Shown: positions 1 through 8,953, numbered from the stretch's first letter. The stretch: DNA of 64,000 nt from Pedobacter sp. AJM (GCF_002197755.1 NZ_NHOT01000001.1:558001-622000); one strand, 5' to 3'. Notes: generated by a model from the sequence alone, not told the origin. Program-made: numbers and translations.

Positions 1-639
1 ATTGGTGCCTTATCTGCCAAATATGATGATACTTTTGTACGCCTGATTATGGGCGATGGTTATGTAAACATGACCAATGAAAATATTGCAAAAGGTGATC
101 CCTTTGGGGTTTACAAACAGCAAAATGAATTCCTGATGTTTTTACAGATAGGCGCAAATAATATTTATGTTGCGCTTTACACCTTTGTACTGGGCATTAT
201 TTTTTCATTCGGATCTGTTGTTTCTTTATTTAGAAATGGCATTATGCTGGGTTCATTCCAATATTTCTTTTTTAGCAAAGGACTTGGTTTACAGTCGGTA
301 CTGGTGATCTGGATTCATGGAACCCTGGAAATTTCTGCCATCGTTCTGGCAGGAGCTGCCGGCCTGGTTTTGGGAAATAGTTTTCTCTTCCCTAAAACCT
401 ATACCAGAATGGAATCTACCTTAAAAGGTGCAAAAAATGGATTAAAAATGGTACTGGGCCTGATCCCAATCTTTATTGTAGCCGCCTTTTTTGAAAGTTT
501 TGTGACCCGCCATACCGAAATGCCAATGGCCATCAGCCTGATGATTTTGTTATCATCAGCTACATTTATCATCTGGTATGTTTTTATCTATCCATCAAAA
601 ATTAATCATAAACAAACGCTAATCAACTCATATGACTGA
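1..639 (+). CDS. SpoIIM-like (DUF95) membrane protein, 5' end missing
   Basis: The frame is open to the left edge (reading I-G-A-L-S-A-K from base 1), so the true start lies outside; the ATG at 49 is probably internal. The visible 212 residues are hydrophobic with about four or five membrane segments and resemble the stage II sporulation protein M family, which in non-sporulating Bacteroidota sits in MoxR/DUF58 operons and has no settled role. It overlaps the next gene by 8 bases, so the two are probably co-translated. The family call rests on overall pattern and neighbours. Confidence 0.75.
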   Translation: MGALSAKYDDTFVRLIMGDGYVNMTNENIAKGDPFGVYKQQNEFLMFLQIGANNIYVALYTFVLGIIFSFGSVVSLFRNGIMLGSFQYFFFSKGLGLQSVLVIWIHGTLEISAIVLAGAAGLVLGNSFLFPKTYTRMESTLKGAKNGLKMVLGLIPIFIVAAFFESFVTRHTEMPMAISLMILLSSATFIIWYVFIYPSKINHKQTLINSYD

Positions 640-1507
640 AAATATTGAATTTAAAAAACGAAGGGATTTTGGTCAGGTTATTAATGATACCTTCACCTTT
701 ATGCGGCAAAATTTTAAGCCACTGATTAAAACTTATTTTATCTTTTGCGGGCTGTTTGTGCTGGCCAGCATGTCTACCATGTTAATGCAGCAATATAAAA
801 CGGTTAACGTAATCAACACCATGGGTACGGGAGCTAGTTCGCCCGGACTCGGACTGTACGGAATTGAATATTTCCTTTCTATAATTTTTTCATTAGCCAG
901 TTACGCCAGCATGACGGTGGCTATTCTTTCTTACCTTGCTATTTATGTACAAAAGGGGAATCAAACACCCACTACGGAAGAAGTTTGGGGATTCTTTAAA
1001 TATTATTTCTGGAGGGTTTTTGGCAGTTCCATTTTACTCTTGCTGATGGTGCTGGTAGGCTTTATCTTTTGCCTCGTTCCTGGTTTTTACCTTTTCCCGT
1101 TTGTGGCCCTGATGTTTCCGATTATGGTGATTGAGAATGCCTCTTTATCTTATGCTTTCGGCAGGAGCTTTAAACTCATCAAAGATCATTTCTGGATTAC
1201 TTTCGGAACTTTAATTGTGGTGTGGATTATTATTTACGCCTGTATGAGTATGATTGTATTGCCCACCACACTATTTGGTATGATCGGAATGTTTTCCAGT
1301 AAAGGAGTACACATGTCATTAACCTTAACCCTGATCAGTACTGTACTGCAGTCACTTTGCCAGGTATTTACGATTGTGCCCGTGATTACCATTACCCTCA
1401 TGTATTTTAATTTAATTGAGGAAAAAGAAAATGTAGGTTTAATGGAAAGAATCTCAAATTTCGGAACTTCAGAAAAACCAATTGATACCCGCCCAGAAGA
1501 ATACTAA
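632..1507 (+). CDS. Multi-pass membrane protein of the MoxR/DUF58 operon
   Basis: This 291-residue protein has a short charged N-terminus (about residues 1-30) followed by around six strongly hydrophobic segments, and a polar C-terminal tail from about residue 262. I do not recognise a catalytic motif. It resembles the membrane proteins of unknown function that follow SpoIIM-like genes in Bacteroidota. It overlaps the gene before by 8 bases and lies in a run of tightly packed genes. Function unknown; a structural or transport role in the inner membrane is only a guess. Confidence 0.7.
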   Translation: MTENIEFKKRRDFGQVINDTFTFMRQNFKPLIKTYFIFCGLFVLASMSTMLMQQYKTVNVINTMGTGASSPGLGLYGIEYFLSIIFSLASYASMTVAILSYLAIYVQKGNQTPTTEEVWGFFKYYFWRVFGSSILLLLMVLVGFIFCLVPGFYLFPFVALMFPIMVIENASLSYAFGRSFKLIKDHFWITFGTLIVVWIIIYACMSMIVLPTTLFGMIGMFSSKGVHMSLTLTLISTVLQSLCQVFTIVPVITITLMYFNLIEEKENVGLMERISNFGTSEKPIDTRPEEY

Positions 1508-1508
1508 A

Positions 1509-2243
1509 ATGTCGAAATTTCTGCTCCATTATCTTCTTATTGGCTTACTCTTTTTTATGCCGGTCATCAGCAAAGCCCAGGCTCATGCTGCTAAACCAAA
1601 GCAGGAGAAACAGGAGATGAAAATCGATAGTAGCCAGATTACGCCATCGAAGTTCGATAAACGTGCCATCAGCGATTACAAAGAGCAAAAGGAATTTCAG
1701 TATGATCAGATTGAAGGCCAGCAACTCTCGCTTTGGGAAAGATTCTGGATGTGGTTCTGGAAAATGATCAGCAAAATATTTGTTGGCGCAGCATCTAATT
1801 CAGTGTCAAAATATTTCTTTATTAGCCTGGGTATTGCCTTACTGGCTTTTCTGGTTATTAAAATGATCGGTGCAAAAAATATCTTCAGCAAAAAACCGCT
1901 GGAAACCATTTTACCATACGACGTTTTAAACGAAAATATTCATGAAATAGATTACGATAAAGAGCTACATCGCTTAATAAGCGAGGGTAAATTCCGGCTT
2001 GCCGTGAGGCTGCTGTATTTAAGGGCTTTAAAAAAATTGAGTGATGCCCAGCTGATTCAATGGCAACCAGATAAAACCAATTACAATTATTTAACGGAAA
2101 TCAGCAAACCGGAACTAAAGAATGATTTTAGCCAGTTAACCCTTCAGTTTGATTACATCTGGTATGGAGATTTCCCCATAGACGAACAAAAATTTGAGCC
2201 GATAAAGCAATCATTTAACCATTTTAACAACCAAATAAAATGA
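1509..2243 (+). CDS. DUF4129-domain membrane protein
   Basis: The reading frame can be extended to a TTG at 1482, but the ATG at 1509 directly precedes a good signal peptide (MSKFLLHYLLIGLLFFMP, ending near the Ala-Gln at 32-33 of the shorter form), so I chose 1509 (244 residues). A second membrane segment lies at about residues 98-120, and the C-terminal cytoplasmic part (about 150-240) has the helical pattern of DUF4129. These proteins accompany MoxR/DUF58 genes; their role is not known. The stop overlaps the next start by four bases (ATGA). Confidence 0.8.
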   Translation: MSKFLLHYLLIGLLFFMPVISKAQAHAAKPKQEKQEMKIDSSQITPSKFDKRAISDYKEQKEFQYDQIEGQQLSLWERFWMWFWKMISKIFVGAASNSVSKYFFISLGIALLAFLVIKMIGAKNIFSKKPLETILPYDVLNENIHEIDYDKELHRLISEGKFRLAVRLLYLRALKKLSDAQLIQWQPDKTNYNYLTEISKPELKNDFSQLTLQFDYIWYGDFPIDEQKFEPIKQSFNHFNNQIK

Positions 2244-3430
2244 GGAGCTTTAAAATTTACTTCGCGCTCGGATTAATACTGATTTTTGCCTATTTAATGG
2301 CGCAGTACAATAAGCCCGTACCTACCAATTGGGAGCCAACCTATCTTTCTACTGATAAAATTCCTTACGGCACTTATATTCTTCACCATAGAATAAAGGA
2401 CATCATCCCCAATGCGAGTGTAAAGGCAACGCAGCAGACCATATACAATACCCTTAAAAACAGCCGGTATAATCAATCTGCCTATATCATTGTAGCGCAA
2501 AATGTGAATTTCGAAAAATATGAGTTCGAACAGATCAAAAAATATATGCAGGCCGGGAATGATTTGTTTATTGCCAGTTATGATTTTGGAAAACTCGAAA
2601 AATTCTTAAATTTCAATACTGCCGGCACCATCTCCAGAAATGGCAGTGCGCTAAATTTCACCAACCCTAATTTGAAAACCGATGCCAGTTATGGCTTTGA
2701 ACGCGGTATAGGTACGCAGTATTTTGGCAATATTGATGCAAAGCAAACGATAGTTTTAGGCGTTAATGCCAGTCAGCAACCTAATTTTATCCGCTTTAAC
2801 TTTGGTAAGGGATCACTGTTTCTCATTGCAGAACCCGGGTTTTATACAAATTTTGTATTGCTGGATAAATATGGAGCAGAGTATAGTGCGAAGACACTGA
2901 GTTATCTTCAAAAAAGGAAAACAGTCATTCTGGATGAATATTTCTCTGCAAAGAAGACTGAAACTACTGATGTTTTAAGGGTATTTTTTGCACATCCCGA
3001 ATTGAAGTGGGCTTATTACCTGACCATCTTCAGCCTGATTATTTTTGTACTTTTTGAAATCAAACGCAAACAACGCATTATTCCTGTTGTAGATCCGATG
3101 ACAAATACATCAGTTGAATTTGTAAACGTAGTAGGCAGTGTTTACTACCATGAAAGAAACAATCAGGATATTGCCATGAAGAAAATGAATTACTTTCTGG
3201 AATATTTACGATCCAGGTATTATATCAAAACGAATGAAATTGATGCGAATTTCGCTAAGCTGATGATGGAGAAAACAGGCATCAATGAACCATTGGCTAA
3301 AACCCTAACCAGGTATATGATGAATATGCCTGCCATGGCGAATTTAAGCGACCATGAACTTATTAATTTAAACCAAAGTATAGAACAGTTTTATCAAAAT
3401 ACGCAACGCAATGGAGCAGGAACAATTTAA
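2240..3430 (+). CDS. DUF4350-domain membrane protein
   Basis: A 396-residue protein with an N-terminal membrane anchor (about residues 5-21), a large extracytoplasmic region of about 230 residues with the glutamine-amidotransferase-like fold expected of DUF4350, a second membrane segment at about residues 255-273, and a cytoplasmic helical tail. No catalytic Cys-His-Glu triad is visible, so it is probably a binding rather than an enzymatic module (inference). It starts inside the stop of the gene before and its 3' end overlaps the moxR-like gene by 20 bases. Confidence 0.8.
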   Translation: MRSFKIYFALGLILIFAYLMAQYNKPVPTNWEPTYLSTDKIPYGTYILHHRIKDIIPNASVKATQQTIYNTLKNSRYNQSAYIIVAQNVNFEKYEFEQIKKYMQAGNDLFIASYDFGKLEKFLNFNTAGTISRNGSALNFTNPNLKTDASYGFERGIGTQYFGNIDAKQTIVLGVNASQQPNFIRFNFGKGSLFLIAEPGFYTNFVLLDKYGAEYSAKTLSYLQKRKTVILDEYFSAKKTETTDVLRVFFAHPELKWAYYLTIFSLIIFVLFEIKRKQRIIPVVDPMTNTSVEFVNVVGSVYYHERNNQDIAMKKMNYFLEYLRSRYYIKTNEIDANFAKLMMEKTGINEPLAKTLTRYMMNMPAMANLSDHELINLNQSIEQFYQNTQRNGAGTI

Positions 3431-4388
3431 CCCACGCACGGATTTAAGCGTACTAAACGCAGCAGTAGATCAAATCAGAAATGTGTTGGGCAATATCATC
3501 GTCGGACAGAAGCAAGTAATCGACTTTCTGATTGTTGGCCTACTGGCTGATGGACATATCCTGATTGAAGGCGTGCCGGGAGTGGCCAAAACATTGAGCG
3601 CAAAGCTACTGGCCAAATCCATTGATGCACAATTTTCGCGGGTGCAGTTTACACCGGATTTAATGCCTTCAGATGTATTGGGAACACCAATATTTAACAC
3701 CAAAACCGGTGACTTTGAATTTAGAAAAGGTCCGATTTTCGGAAATATCATTCTGGTAGATGAAATTAACCGTGCCCCGGCAAAAACACAATCGGCTTTG
3801 TTTGAGGTAATGGAAGAGCGGCAGGTTACCATTGATGGCGAAACTTACCTGATGGATGAACCCTTTATGGTGCTGGCTACCCAAAACCCTATCGAACAGG
3901 AAGGAACTTACCGTTTACCTGAAGCGCAGCTGGATCGGTTTTTATTTAAAATTGAAGTTAAATATCCTTCTCTGGAAGAAGAAACCGCTATTTTAATGGC
4001 GCAGCACACGTTGGTAAATAAAAGCCTGGCGGCAGATGTTAAAGCGGTTTTATCAGTCCAACAAATTCAGGACGCCAGATCCATCATCCGGAGTCTGTTT
4101 GTAGAACCGAAATTACTGGAGTTCATTGCTAAAATTGTAAATGAAACCCGGAACAATCCATCGCTATATTTGGGTGCATCGCCAAGGGCATCTTTAGCGA
4201 TTGTGCATAGTGCTAAAGCACTGGCAGCCATTCAAAACCGCGATTTTGTAACACCTGACGATATTATCGCAGTAGCTGTACCTGTGCTGGCACACCGGAT
4301 TTTGCTCTCACCTGAAAAAGAAATGGAAGGTTTAACTACCAGCGACATCGTTCACCAGATTATTAAAAAGATAGAGGTACCCAGGTAG
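3411..4388 (+). CDS. MoxR-family AAA+ ATPase
   Basis: This 325-residue protein has a Walker A motif GVPGVAKT at residues 54-61, Walker B ILVDEIN at 114-120, and the typical MoxR sequence around ATQNPIEQEGTYRLPEAQLDRF. The C-terminal lid domain covers about residues 230-325. MoxR ATPases act as chaperones or remodelling factors, often for von Willebrand A or DUF58 partners, and the next gene encodes such a partner. The start is the ATG that overlaps the end of the DUF4350 gene by 20 bases. The family call is firm; the client is unknown. Confidence 0.95.
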   Translation: MEQEQFNPRTDLSVLNAAVDQIRNVLGNIIVGQKQVIDFLIVGLLADGHILIEGVPGVAKTLSAKLLAKSIDAQFSRVQFTPDLMPSDVLGTPIFNTKTGDFEFRKGPIFGNIILVDEINRAPAKTQSALFEVMEERQVTIDGETYLMDEPFMVLATQNPIEQEGTYRLPEAQLDRFLFKIEVKYPSLEEETAILMAQHTLVNKSLAADVKAVLSVQQIQDARSIIRSLFVEPKLLEFIAKIVNETRNNPSLYLGASPRASLAIVHSAKALAAIQNRDFVTPDDIIAVAVPVLAHRILLSPEKEMEGLTTSDIVHQIIKKIEVPR

Positions 4389-4428
4389 TTCATAAAAAAT
4401 GTTAACCGATTAAACCGTCAATCCTATT

Positions 4429-5775
4429 TTGAAAAAATTCTTTCAGCAATATTATACAAACCTTTATCTGACAGACCGGCTGTTTGCGGCACTGGGATTT
4501 TGCATTATACTTTTTCTGCTGAGGTTCTTTTTCTCCTGGCTGGGCGAAATTCCAGAGATAGCATTAGGTGTGCTATTGGTATTATGGTTTATCGATATCT
4601 TGATTCAGTACAGAAATTCGGAAGGGATTGAAGCGAAAAGGATCACCTCAAAACGTTTAAGCAATGGCGATGAAAATCCCGTTCAGATTGAGGTTAAAAA
4701 TAAGTATGGCTTTAAAATAAAGCTTCGTGTAATAGACGAAATTCCATTTCAGTTTCAGCTGCGGAATAAAGATTTCAGACTAAGTTTGCAGCCTGGAGCC
4801 ATTAAATCCATTCATTATAACCTCCGGCCTACCAAACGCGGGGAATATGATTTTGGCTTTATCAGGATTTTCATATCATCACCCATTGGTTTAATCAATC
4901 GACGGTATAATTTTGATGGTGCTAAAGTATTACCCGTTTATCCTTCCTTTATCCATCTGGGTAAATATGAATTGATGGCTGTTTCGCGCTACCTCACAGA
5001 ATTTGGCATTAAAAAAATAAGAAAAGTTGGCCAAAGCAGTGAGTTTGATCAAATCAAAAACTATGTTGGCGGAGATGATATCCGAACCATTAACTGGAAA
5101 GCTACTGCGCGAAAAAGCGCATTAATGGTGAATACCTACACCGATAAACGTGCCCAGAACATTTATTGCATGATTGATAAATCAAGGGTGATGCGCATGC
5201 CTTTTGAAGGTTTAAGCTTACTGGATTATGCCATTAACGCCAGTGTGGCACTGTCTAAAGTGGCCATGCTGAAAGAAGATAAAGCAGGTTTAATTACCAT
5301 ATCAGAGACGATCGGAGCAATCGTTCCTGCCGACCGTAAATCTTCTCAGTTAGGCACCATCATGAATGTTTTGTATAAAGAGAAAACCCGATACCTGGAA
5401 AGCAATCTCGAAGTTTTGTATAGTTCGGTAAGGACTGTCGTGAAACAACGTGGACTACTGGTATTTTTCACCAACTTTGAAAGTTTATCTGCATTGCAAA
5501 GACAACTTCCCTACTTAAAAAGAATAGCTAAATACCACTTGCTTTTGGTGGTTTTCTTTGAAAATACGGAATTAAAAGCATTGAGTACCGAACCGGCAAA
5601 AGATATAGAGGGCATTTACCACCAAACCATTGCCGAAAAATTTATCTATGAGAAAAAGTTAATGGTTAAAGAGCTGAATAAACATGGCATTCTTTCCGTA
5701 CTTACACCACCGCAAAAGTTGACCGTGAACGTGATTAATCAGTACCTGGCTTTGAAAGCACAACAGCGGATTTAG
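4429..5775 (+). CDS. DUF58 protein, MoxR partner
   Basis: This 448-residue protein starts at a TTG (4429). Two membrane segments lie near the N-terminus (about residues 15-55). The central part carries the DUF58 signature (GQSSEFDQIKNYVGGDDIR, then INWKATARK) at about 200-226, followed by a von Willebrand A-like fold up to about residue 390. DUF58 proteins pair with MoxR ATPases. It is the last gene of the operon; a 297-base gap holding repeats separates it from the convergent gene. The start codon is the least certain part. Confidence 0.85.
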   Translation: MKKFFQQYYTNLYLTDRLFAALGFCIILFLLRFFFSWLGEIPEIALGVLLVLWFIDILIQYRNSEGIEAKRITSKRLSNGDENPVQIEVKNKYGFKIKLRVIDEIPFQFQLRNKDFRLSLQPGAIKSIHYNLRPTKRGEYDFGFIRIFISSPIGLINRRYNFDGAKVLPVYPSFIHLGKYELMAVSRYLTEFGIKKIRKVGQSSEFDQIKNYVGGDDIRTINWKATARKSALMVNTYTDKRAQNIYCMIDKSRVMRMPFEGLSLLDYAINASVALSKVAMLKEDKAGLITISETIGAIVPADRKSSQLGTIMNVLYKEKTRYLESNLEVLYSSVRTVVKQRGLLVFFTNFESLSALQRQLPYLKRIAKYHLLLVVFFENTELKALSTEPAKDIEGIYHQTIAEKFIYEKKLMVKELNKHGILSVLTPPQKLTVNVINQYLALKAQQRI

Positions 5776-6071
5776 TCTTTAGTCAGGAGTCCTAAGTCTA
5801 TTCACTGACCTGAAAGGATTATAAGTATTTTGATGTTTAGATTGCTGCTCGAAAACTGACGAAGTTTCCAGGCACACAACCCATCAAAACTTCATCAGCC
5901 GGAATAAATTACCGACTTTCAATAGTTTAAAGATGAGGTGATGAGGTTAAAGGGTTAGGTTAATCCTTTGCTTGAATTTATTAGTCTATTTACGCCCAAA
6001 ACGCCAAACGCTTAACTCCGAACGCCAAACTTATCCTGCCTGGACTCCGGACTAATGACTAAAGACTCCCT
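5774..6071. repeat. Convergent intergenic region with inverted AGTC/GACT repeats
   Basis: Between two convergent genes. AGTCTTTAGTCA followed by GGAGTCC at 5774-5799 recurs in inverted form at 6042-6068 (GGACTCCGGACTAATGACTA and on). The stretch AACGCCAAAC occurs twice around 6000-6030. A hairpin built on CTGACGAAGTTT (5856-5867) and AAACTTCATCAG (5887-5898) lies between. No gene is visible. A similar GACT-rich stretch recurs at 39369-39418. Confidence 0.6.
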
Positions 6072-6072
6072 A

Positions 6073-7131
6073 TCACTCTTCTTCTCTAAAATACACTTTA
6101 TAAAAATTCATCGATTTATCATCATCGTAACCTTTTTCAATCATGTCTTTATTGCCGTGGATGTAAATGTGGAAGTTTTTATCCAGCTTAAGCACACTTT
6201 TATAGGCCCTGGCTTGCTTCTTCACGGCTGATTCTGCAATCTCGAAATGATCAGCAATGGGTGATTCAAATTCCTCTTCGTAATTCTTTTTATAATTTTT
6301 GAAGGATTCAATTCCTTCAGCATTCCCAATTACTTCGTTTCCGAATTCTTCGATATCAAAAGTTTCCTTTTCCTTAAAATATTTCATGGAGCGGTTGAGG
6401 AGATCAATTTTATCGGCCTTACTGATTTCATAATCATCATCCAGCTTTTGCGTGACAAAGTTTTTATAAACCCCCAAAACATTATTGGTTTGGTTATAAC
6501 TGTCGTTCCTGATTTTTAGCTTTAAAAACTCATCCTTCCAGTATACGGCAGATTCGTTGCTCCTCTTCGATTGATCCAAAACCACTACTTTATAACCTTC
6601 TTCTTTTTCAGTATTGAAAATCAGGCAACCTTTATCCAGTTTATTGATGCTGATGGCATCTTGTTCATAGCTCATGTTAAAGCCATCATCTTTTGGAAAA
6701 ACCTTTAGGTAAGTATCCTTTGTTTCTGATTTAAAAATCCCGAGTACGTCTAACTGTTCACCCTCAATCTGCACTTTTTCAAAGTAGGCCACATACATTT
6801 CTCCCGATTTTATTTTCGGGTGGTTAGCCACATCATATAAATATTTGGCCAGCTGCTGAGAATCTTCATGAAAAAGTTCGGTGTTCTCAAAAATTTCGTG
6901 TGCAAAATGATAAACCTCATTCAGGTTTAAATTATCATTAGGATGAAAGAAGTGGTAAACCTCATTTACTTTTTCAAAGGGTTTAAGAAAGTATTGCATT
7001 AACAAATTGCTCAAAACTTCATCATCTATCCTGAGCGGAGCATCAGATAATTTATAATATTCTTCAACCAGTTTATTACCCGTATGGTGAATGGAGAGTT
7101 GTTTCAGCGAAGCTTCGAAAAATGAGATCAT
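6073..7131 (-). CDS. Nucleoid-associated protein (NdpA/YejK-like)
   Basis: This 352-residue acidic, soluble protein matches the 37-kDa nucleoid-associated protein family (PF04245) in length and layout: an N-terminal region with the repeated NEVYHF phrase, a central segment around MYVAYFEKVQIEGEQLDVLGIFK, and a C-terminal part with conserved helices. Members bind the nucleoid in gamma-proteobacteria; the role in Bacteroidota is less clear. A TATTTTTG box sits just upstream of its ATG. It is a single-gene unit, convergent with the DUF58 gene. Confidence 0.8.
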   Translation of the reverse strand: MISFFEASLKQLSIHHTGNKLVEEYYKLSDAPLRIDDEVLSNLLMQYFLKPFEKVNEVYHFFHPNDNLNLNEVYHFAHEIFENTELFHEDSQQLAKYLYDVANHPKIKSGEMYVAYFEKVQIEGEQLDVLGIFKSETKDTYLKVFPKDDGFNMSYEQDAISINKLDKGCLIFNTEKEEGYKVVVLDQSKRSNESAVYWKDEFLKLKIRNDSYNQTNNVLGVYKNFVTQKLDDDYEISKADKIDLLNRSMKYFKEKETFDIEEFGNEVIGNAEGIESFKNYKKNYEEEFESPIADHFEIAESAVKKQARAYKSVLKLDKNFHIYIHGNKDMIEKGYDDDKSMNFYKVYFREEE

Positions 7132-7136
7132 AGCGG

Positions 7137-7144
7137 CAAAAATA
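7137..7144 (-). promoter_or_regulatory. Putative -7 box (TATTTTTG), very short leader
   Basis: On the minus strand TATTTTTG fits the Bacteroidota -7 consensus TAnnTTTG and ends 5 bases before the ATG of the nucleoid-associated protein. A convincing -33 box is not seen. A transcript from here would be nearly leaderless. Confidence 0.4.
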
Positions 7145-7201
7145 GTAAAATCATTGGTTAACCTTCTCCGTCATCCCATCATTATACCATTCGGAATTCT
7201 A

Positions 7202-7684
7202 TTATTTTTTAATATAAACTTCCGCCCTTTGTAGAAAAGTCTTTTCCTTTAAGCCTGCTTCAACCTCGTTTATGGCTTTCATTAAATTATTCTGGGTGTT
7301 GGTAATATCTGCTGTGGCTTTAATGATCACCTCCCAAACGGGCTCCATGGCAGAAAGAAGGGTAGTTCCTTTTTCAGTAAGCTCAATCAGGCGCTTACGC
7401 GTATCTACTTTGTCTTTTTTAGACCGGATTAACTTTTCCTTCTCCAATTCTTTTAACAAACTAATGGTCGAAGGGTGCGCATAACCAATTTCATCAGAGA
7501 GGGAAACTACGCTCATGGTCGATTTTTTATATAAGGTATATAATACAGGAAACCATTTTGGCTGAAAATCTATCCCGAATGCTTTATAAATCAGCAAACC
7601 ATCTTTGCGGATCTGATCACTTAGCCTTTGCAAGCGTGTAGATATCGCCAATAAACCAGAAGCATCAATTACATTTTGTTCCAT
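7202..7684 (-). CDS. MarR-family transcriptional regulator
   Basis: This 160-residue protein has a winged helix-turn-helix at about residues 50-110, with recognition helix sequence in SLSDEIGYAHPSTISLLKEL and the MarR wing motif DTRKRLIELTEKG at 94-106. MarR proteins bind palindromes as dimers and usually repress their own operon until a ligand binds. It is translated from the second position of a two-gene unit: its ATG overlaps the stop of the acetyltransferase gene by one base (TAATG). A matching palindrome in the promoter of the unit (8208-8231) suggests autoregulation. Ligand unknown. Confidence 0.9.
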   Translation of the reverse strand: MEQNVIDASGLLAISTRLQRLSDQIRKDGLLIYKAFGIDFQPKWFPVLYTLYKKSTMSVVSLSDEIGYAHPSTISLLKELEKEKLIRSKKDKVDTRKRLIELTEKGTTLLSAMEPVWEVIIKATADITNTQNNLMKAINEVEAGLKEKTFLQRAEVYIKK

Positions 7685-8187
7685 TAAACAGATTTTAAAT
7701 GAAGGCTGTAAAAAACATTGTCAACGGGCATCCGCGGAAAGTAAACGGGTAAATCTTCCATTGCGATGGGTTTAAACCCATTACGTTCATAGAAACGACA
7801 GGCTGCTTGCAGGATATCCCCGGTTCCTAAATAGATTTCATGCAAATTATTATCTTCACAAAAGGTTAAAAGGTTTTGAAGTAAAGTCTGCGCTACCCCT
7901 AATTCTTTCCCACGAAATTCTTTTTTAACAAGCATCTTCCTGATGGTACCCGAATGATGGTTCGGTGCCGCAATTAAAGCAATGGTACCAATAAGTTCGC
8001 CTTTTAATATCGCTCCCCAAAAGGCTCCTCCAGAACCATCGTAATATTCCTCAATATCCAATAAATCAGGTTGGGCAGCTAAATCGATATCGACCTTAAA
8101 TTCTATTTGCTGAATGGGCAGAATTAACCCGATAATCGCTTCACAGAAATGATTATCTAACCGTTCAATTTTAAAGTTGTTTTGCAT
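7684..8187 (-). CDS. GNAT-family N-acetyltransferase
   Basis: A 167-residue GNAT protein with the acetyl-CoA binding motif A pattern RGKELGVA at residues 92-99, preceded by the strand around TIRKMLVKKEF, and the motif B region ACRFYERNGF near residues 140-149. The substrate cannot be read from sequence. It is the first gene of a transcript with the MarR regulator, so its acetyltransferase activity is likely induced by whatever the regulator senses (inference). Confidence 0.88.
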   Translation of the reverse strand: MQNNFKIERLDNHFCEAIIGLILPIQQIEFKVDIDLAAQPDLLDIEEYYDGSGGAFWGAILKGELIGTIALIAAPNHHSGTIRKMLVKKEFRGKELGVAQTLLQNLLTFCEDNNLHEIYLGTGDILQAACRFYERNGFKPIAMEDLPVYFPRMPVDNVFYSLHLKSV

Positions 8188-8204
8188 TTATCAAAATTAT
8201 AACA

Positions 8205-8237
8205 CAAATATACGTAGTCAGCTACATATATCACAAA
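8205..8237 (-). promoter_or_regulatory. Promoter and MarR-type operator of the GNAT-MarR unit
   Basis: On the minus strand TTTG (8234-8237) and TATATTTG (8205-8212) are separated by 21 bases, a good fit to the Bacteroidota -33/-7 arrangement. An inverted repeat, ATATACGTAG (8208-8217) and CTACATATAT (8222-8231), 9 of 10 positions symmetric, fills the spacer and overlaps the -7 box. A MarR dimer bound here would block transcription. Confidence 0.65.
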
Positions 8238-8290
8238 TAAATATTATGTAGGTCAAATTTCTTGATAATGCACAGTTCATGGAAAGAAGG

Positions 8291-8863
8291 CTATTTGGTG
8301 TTCTTTAGTTTATTAATGAAGTCTACGAACTTTTGATCGTTGTAATTTGCCATTCCTTCATGCCGGAATGATAATCTGCCTTGCCGGTCAAAGATTACGG
8401 TTGTGGGCAAGGCACTTTCGAAAACCTGTTTCGGGATTTCACTGGCGAAGGCATAGACGGGTAGTTCATACTGGCGGTCTGTTATGAACTTAGCAGATTT
8501 TTTAAGGTCTCCATCCGCATCTACAAAAATGAAAACGACATTTTTATCATTTTTAAATTGGGTAAATAATTTATGCAACGATGGCATTTCTGCCCGGCAC
8601 GGCGGACACCAGGTGGCCCAAAAATTCAGGAAAATGACCTTGCCTTTTAAATCTCCCAGGTCAACAAGTTTGCCTTTAATATCTTTAAATTTAATCCCAT
8701 CCAAATCAGAAGCCGATGAAACCGTTTGTACCGGGTCGGGTGTGTAAAATCCGATAGTCATCAAACCACGCAGGAGAAATGCTTTCGCGTCAGGAACGAA
8801 GATAATCGTCAGCAAAAGCATGAAAAACAAAATATTTATACTATTTCTCTTAATTAATTTCAT
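8291..8863 (-). CDS. TlpA-like thioredoxin-fold protein, exported
   Basis: A 190-residue protein with an N-terminal signal/anchor (about residues 8-26) and a redoxin/TlpA domain from about residue 53. The active site is WCPPC (residues 85-89) in FWATWCPPCRAEMPSL, and the cis-proline region is SALPTTVIFDRQGRL. It should act in the periplasm as a disulfide reductase or in cytochrome or envelope thiol maintenance; partner unknown. Transcribed alone, divergent from the small His/Cys-rich gene. A TATCTTTG box lies at 8925-8932. Confidence 0.9.
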   Translation of the reverse strand: MKLIKRNSINILFFMLLLTIIFVPDAKAFLLRGLMTIGFYTPDPVQTVSSASDLDGIKFKDIKGKLVDLGDLKGKVIFLNFWATWCPPCRAEMPSLHKLFTQFKNDKNVVFIFVDADGDLKKSAKFITDRQYELPVYAFASEIPKQVFESALPTTVIFDRQGRLSFRHEGMANYNDQKFVDFINKLKNTK

Positions 8864-8924
8864 GTTTAAGCCTTTAAGCCAGCGAAAATCTGATCATTAT
8901 GGACATATAATCAATGTTACTTTT

Positions 8925-8932
8925 CAAAGATA
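8925..8932 (-). promoter_or_regulatory. Putative -7 box of the TlpA-like gene
   Basis: TATCTTTG on the minus strand matches TAnnTTTG and lies about 60 bases upstream of the ATG at 8863. No good -33 box was seen at the expected distance. Confidence 0.35.
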
Positions 8933-8953
8933 TTGTTTTGATCAATAATTTAT

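Noticed and set aside
2294..2500. Small minus-strand frames inside the MoxR/DUF58 operon
   Set aside because: They are shadows of the packed plus-strand genes and have no independent leader.
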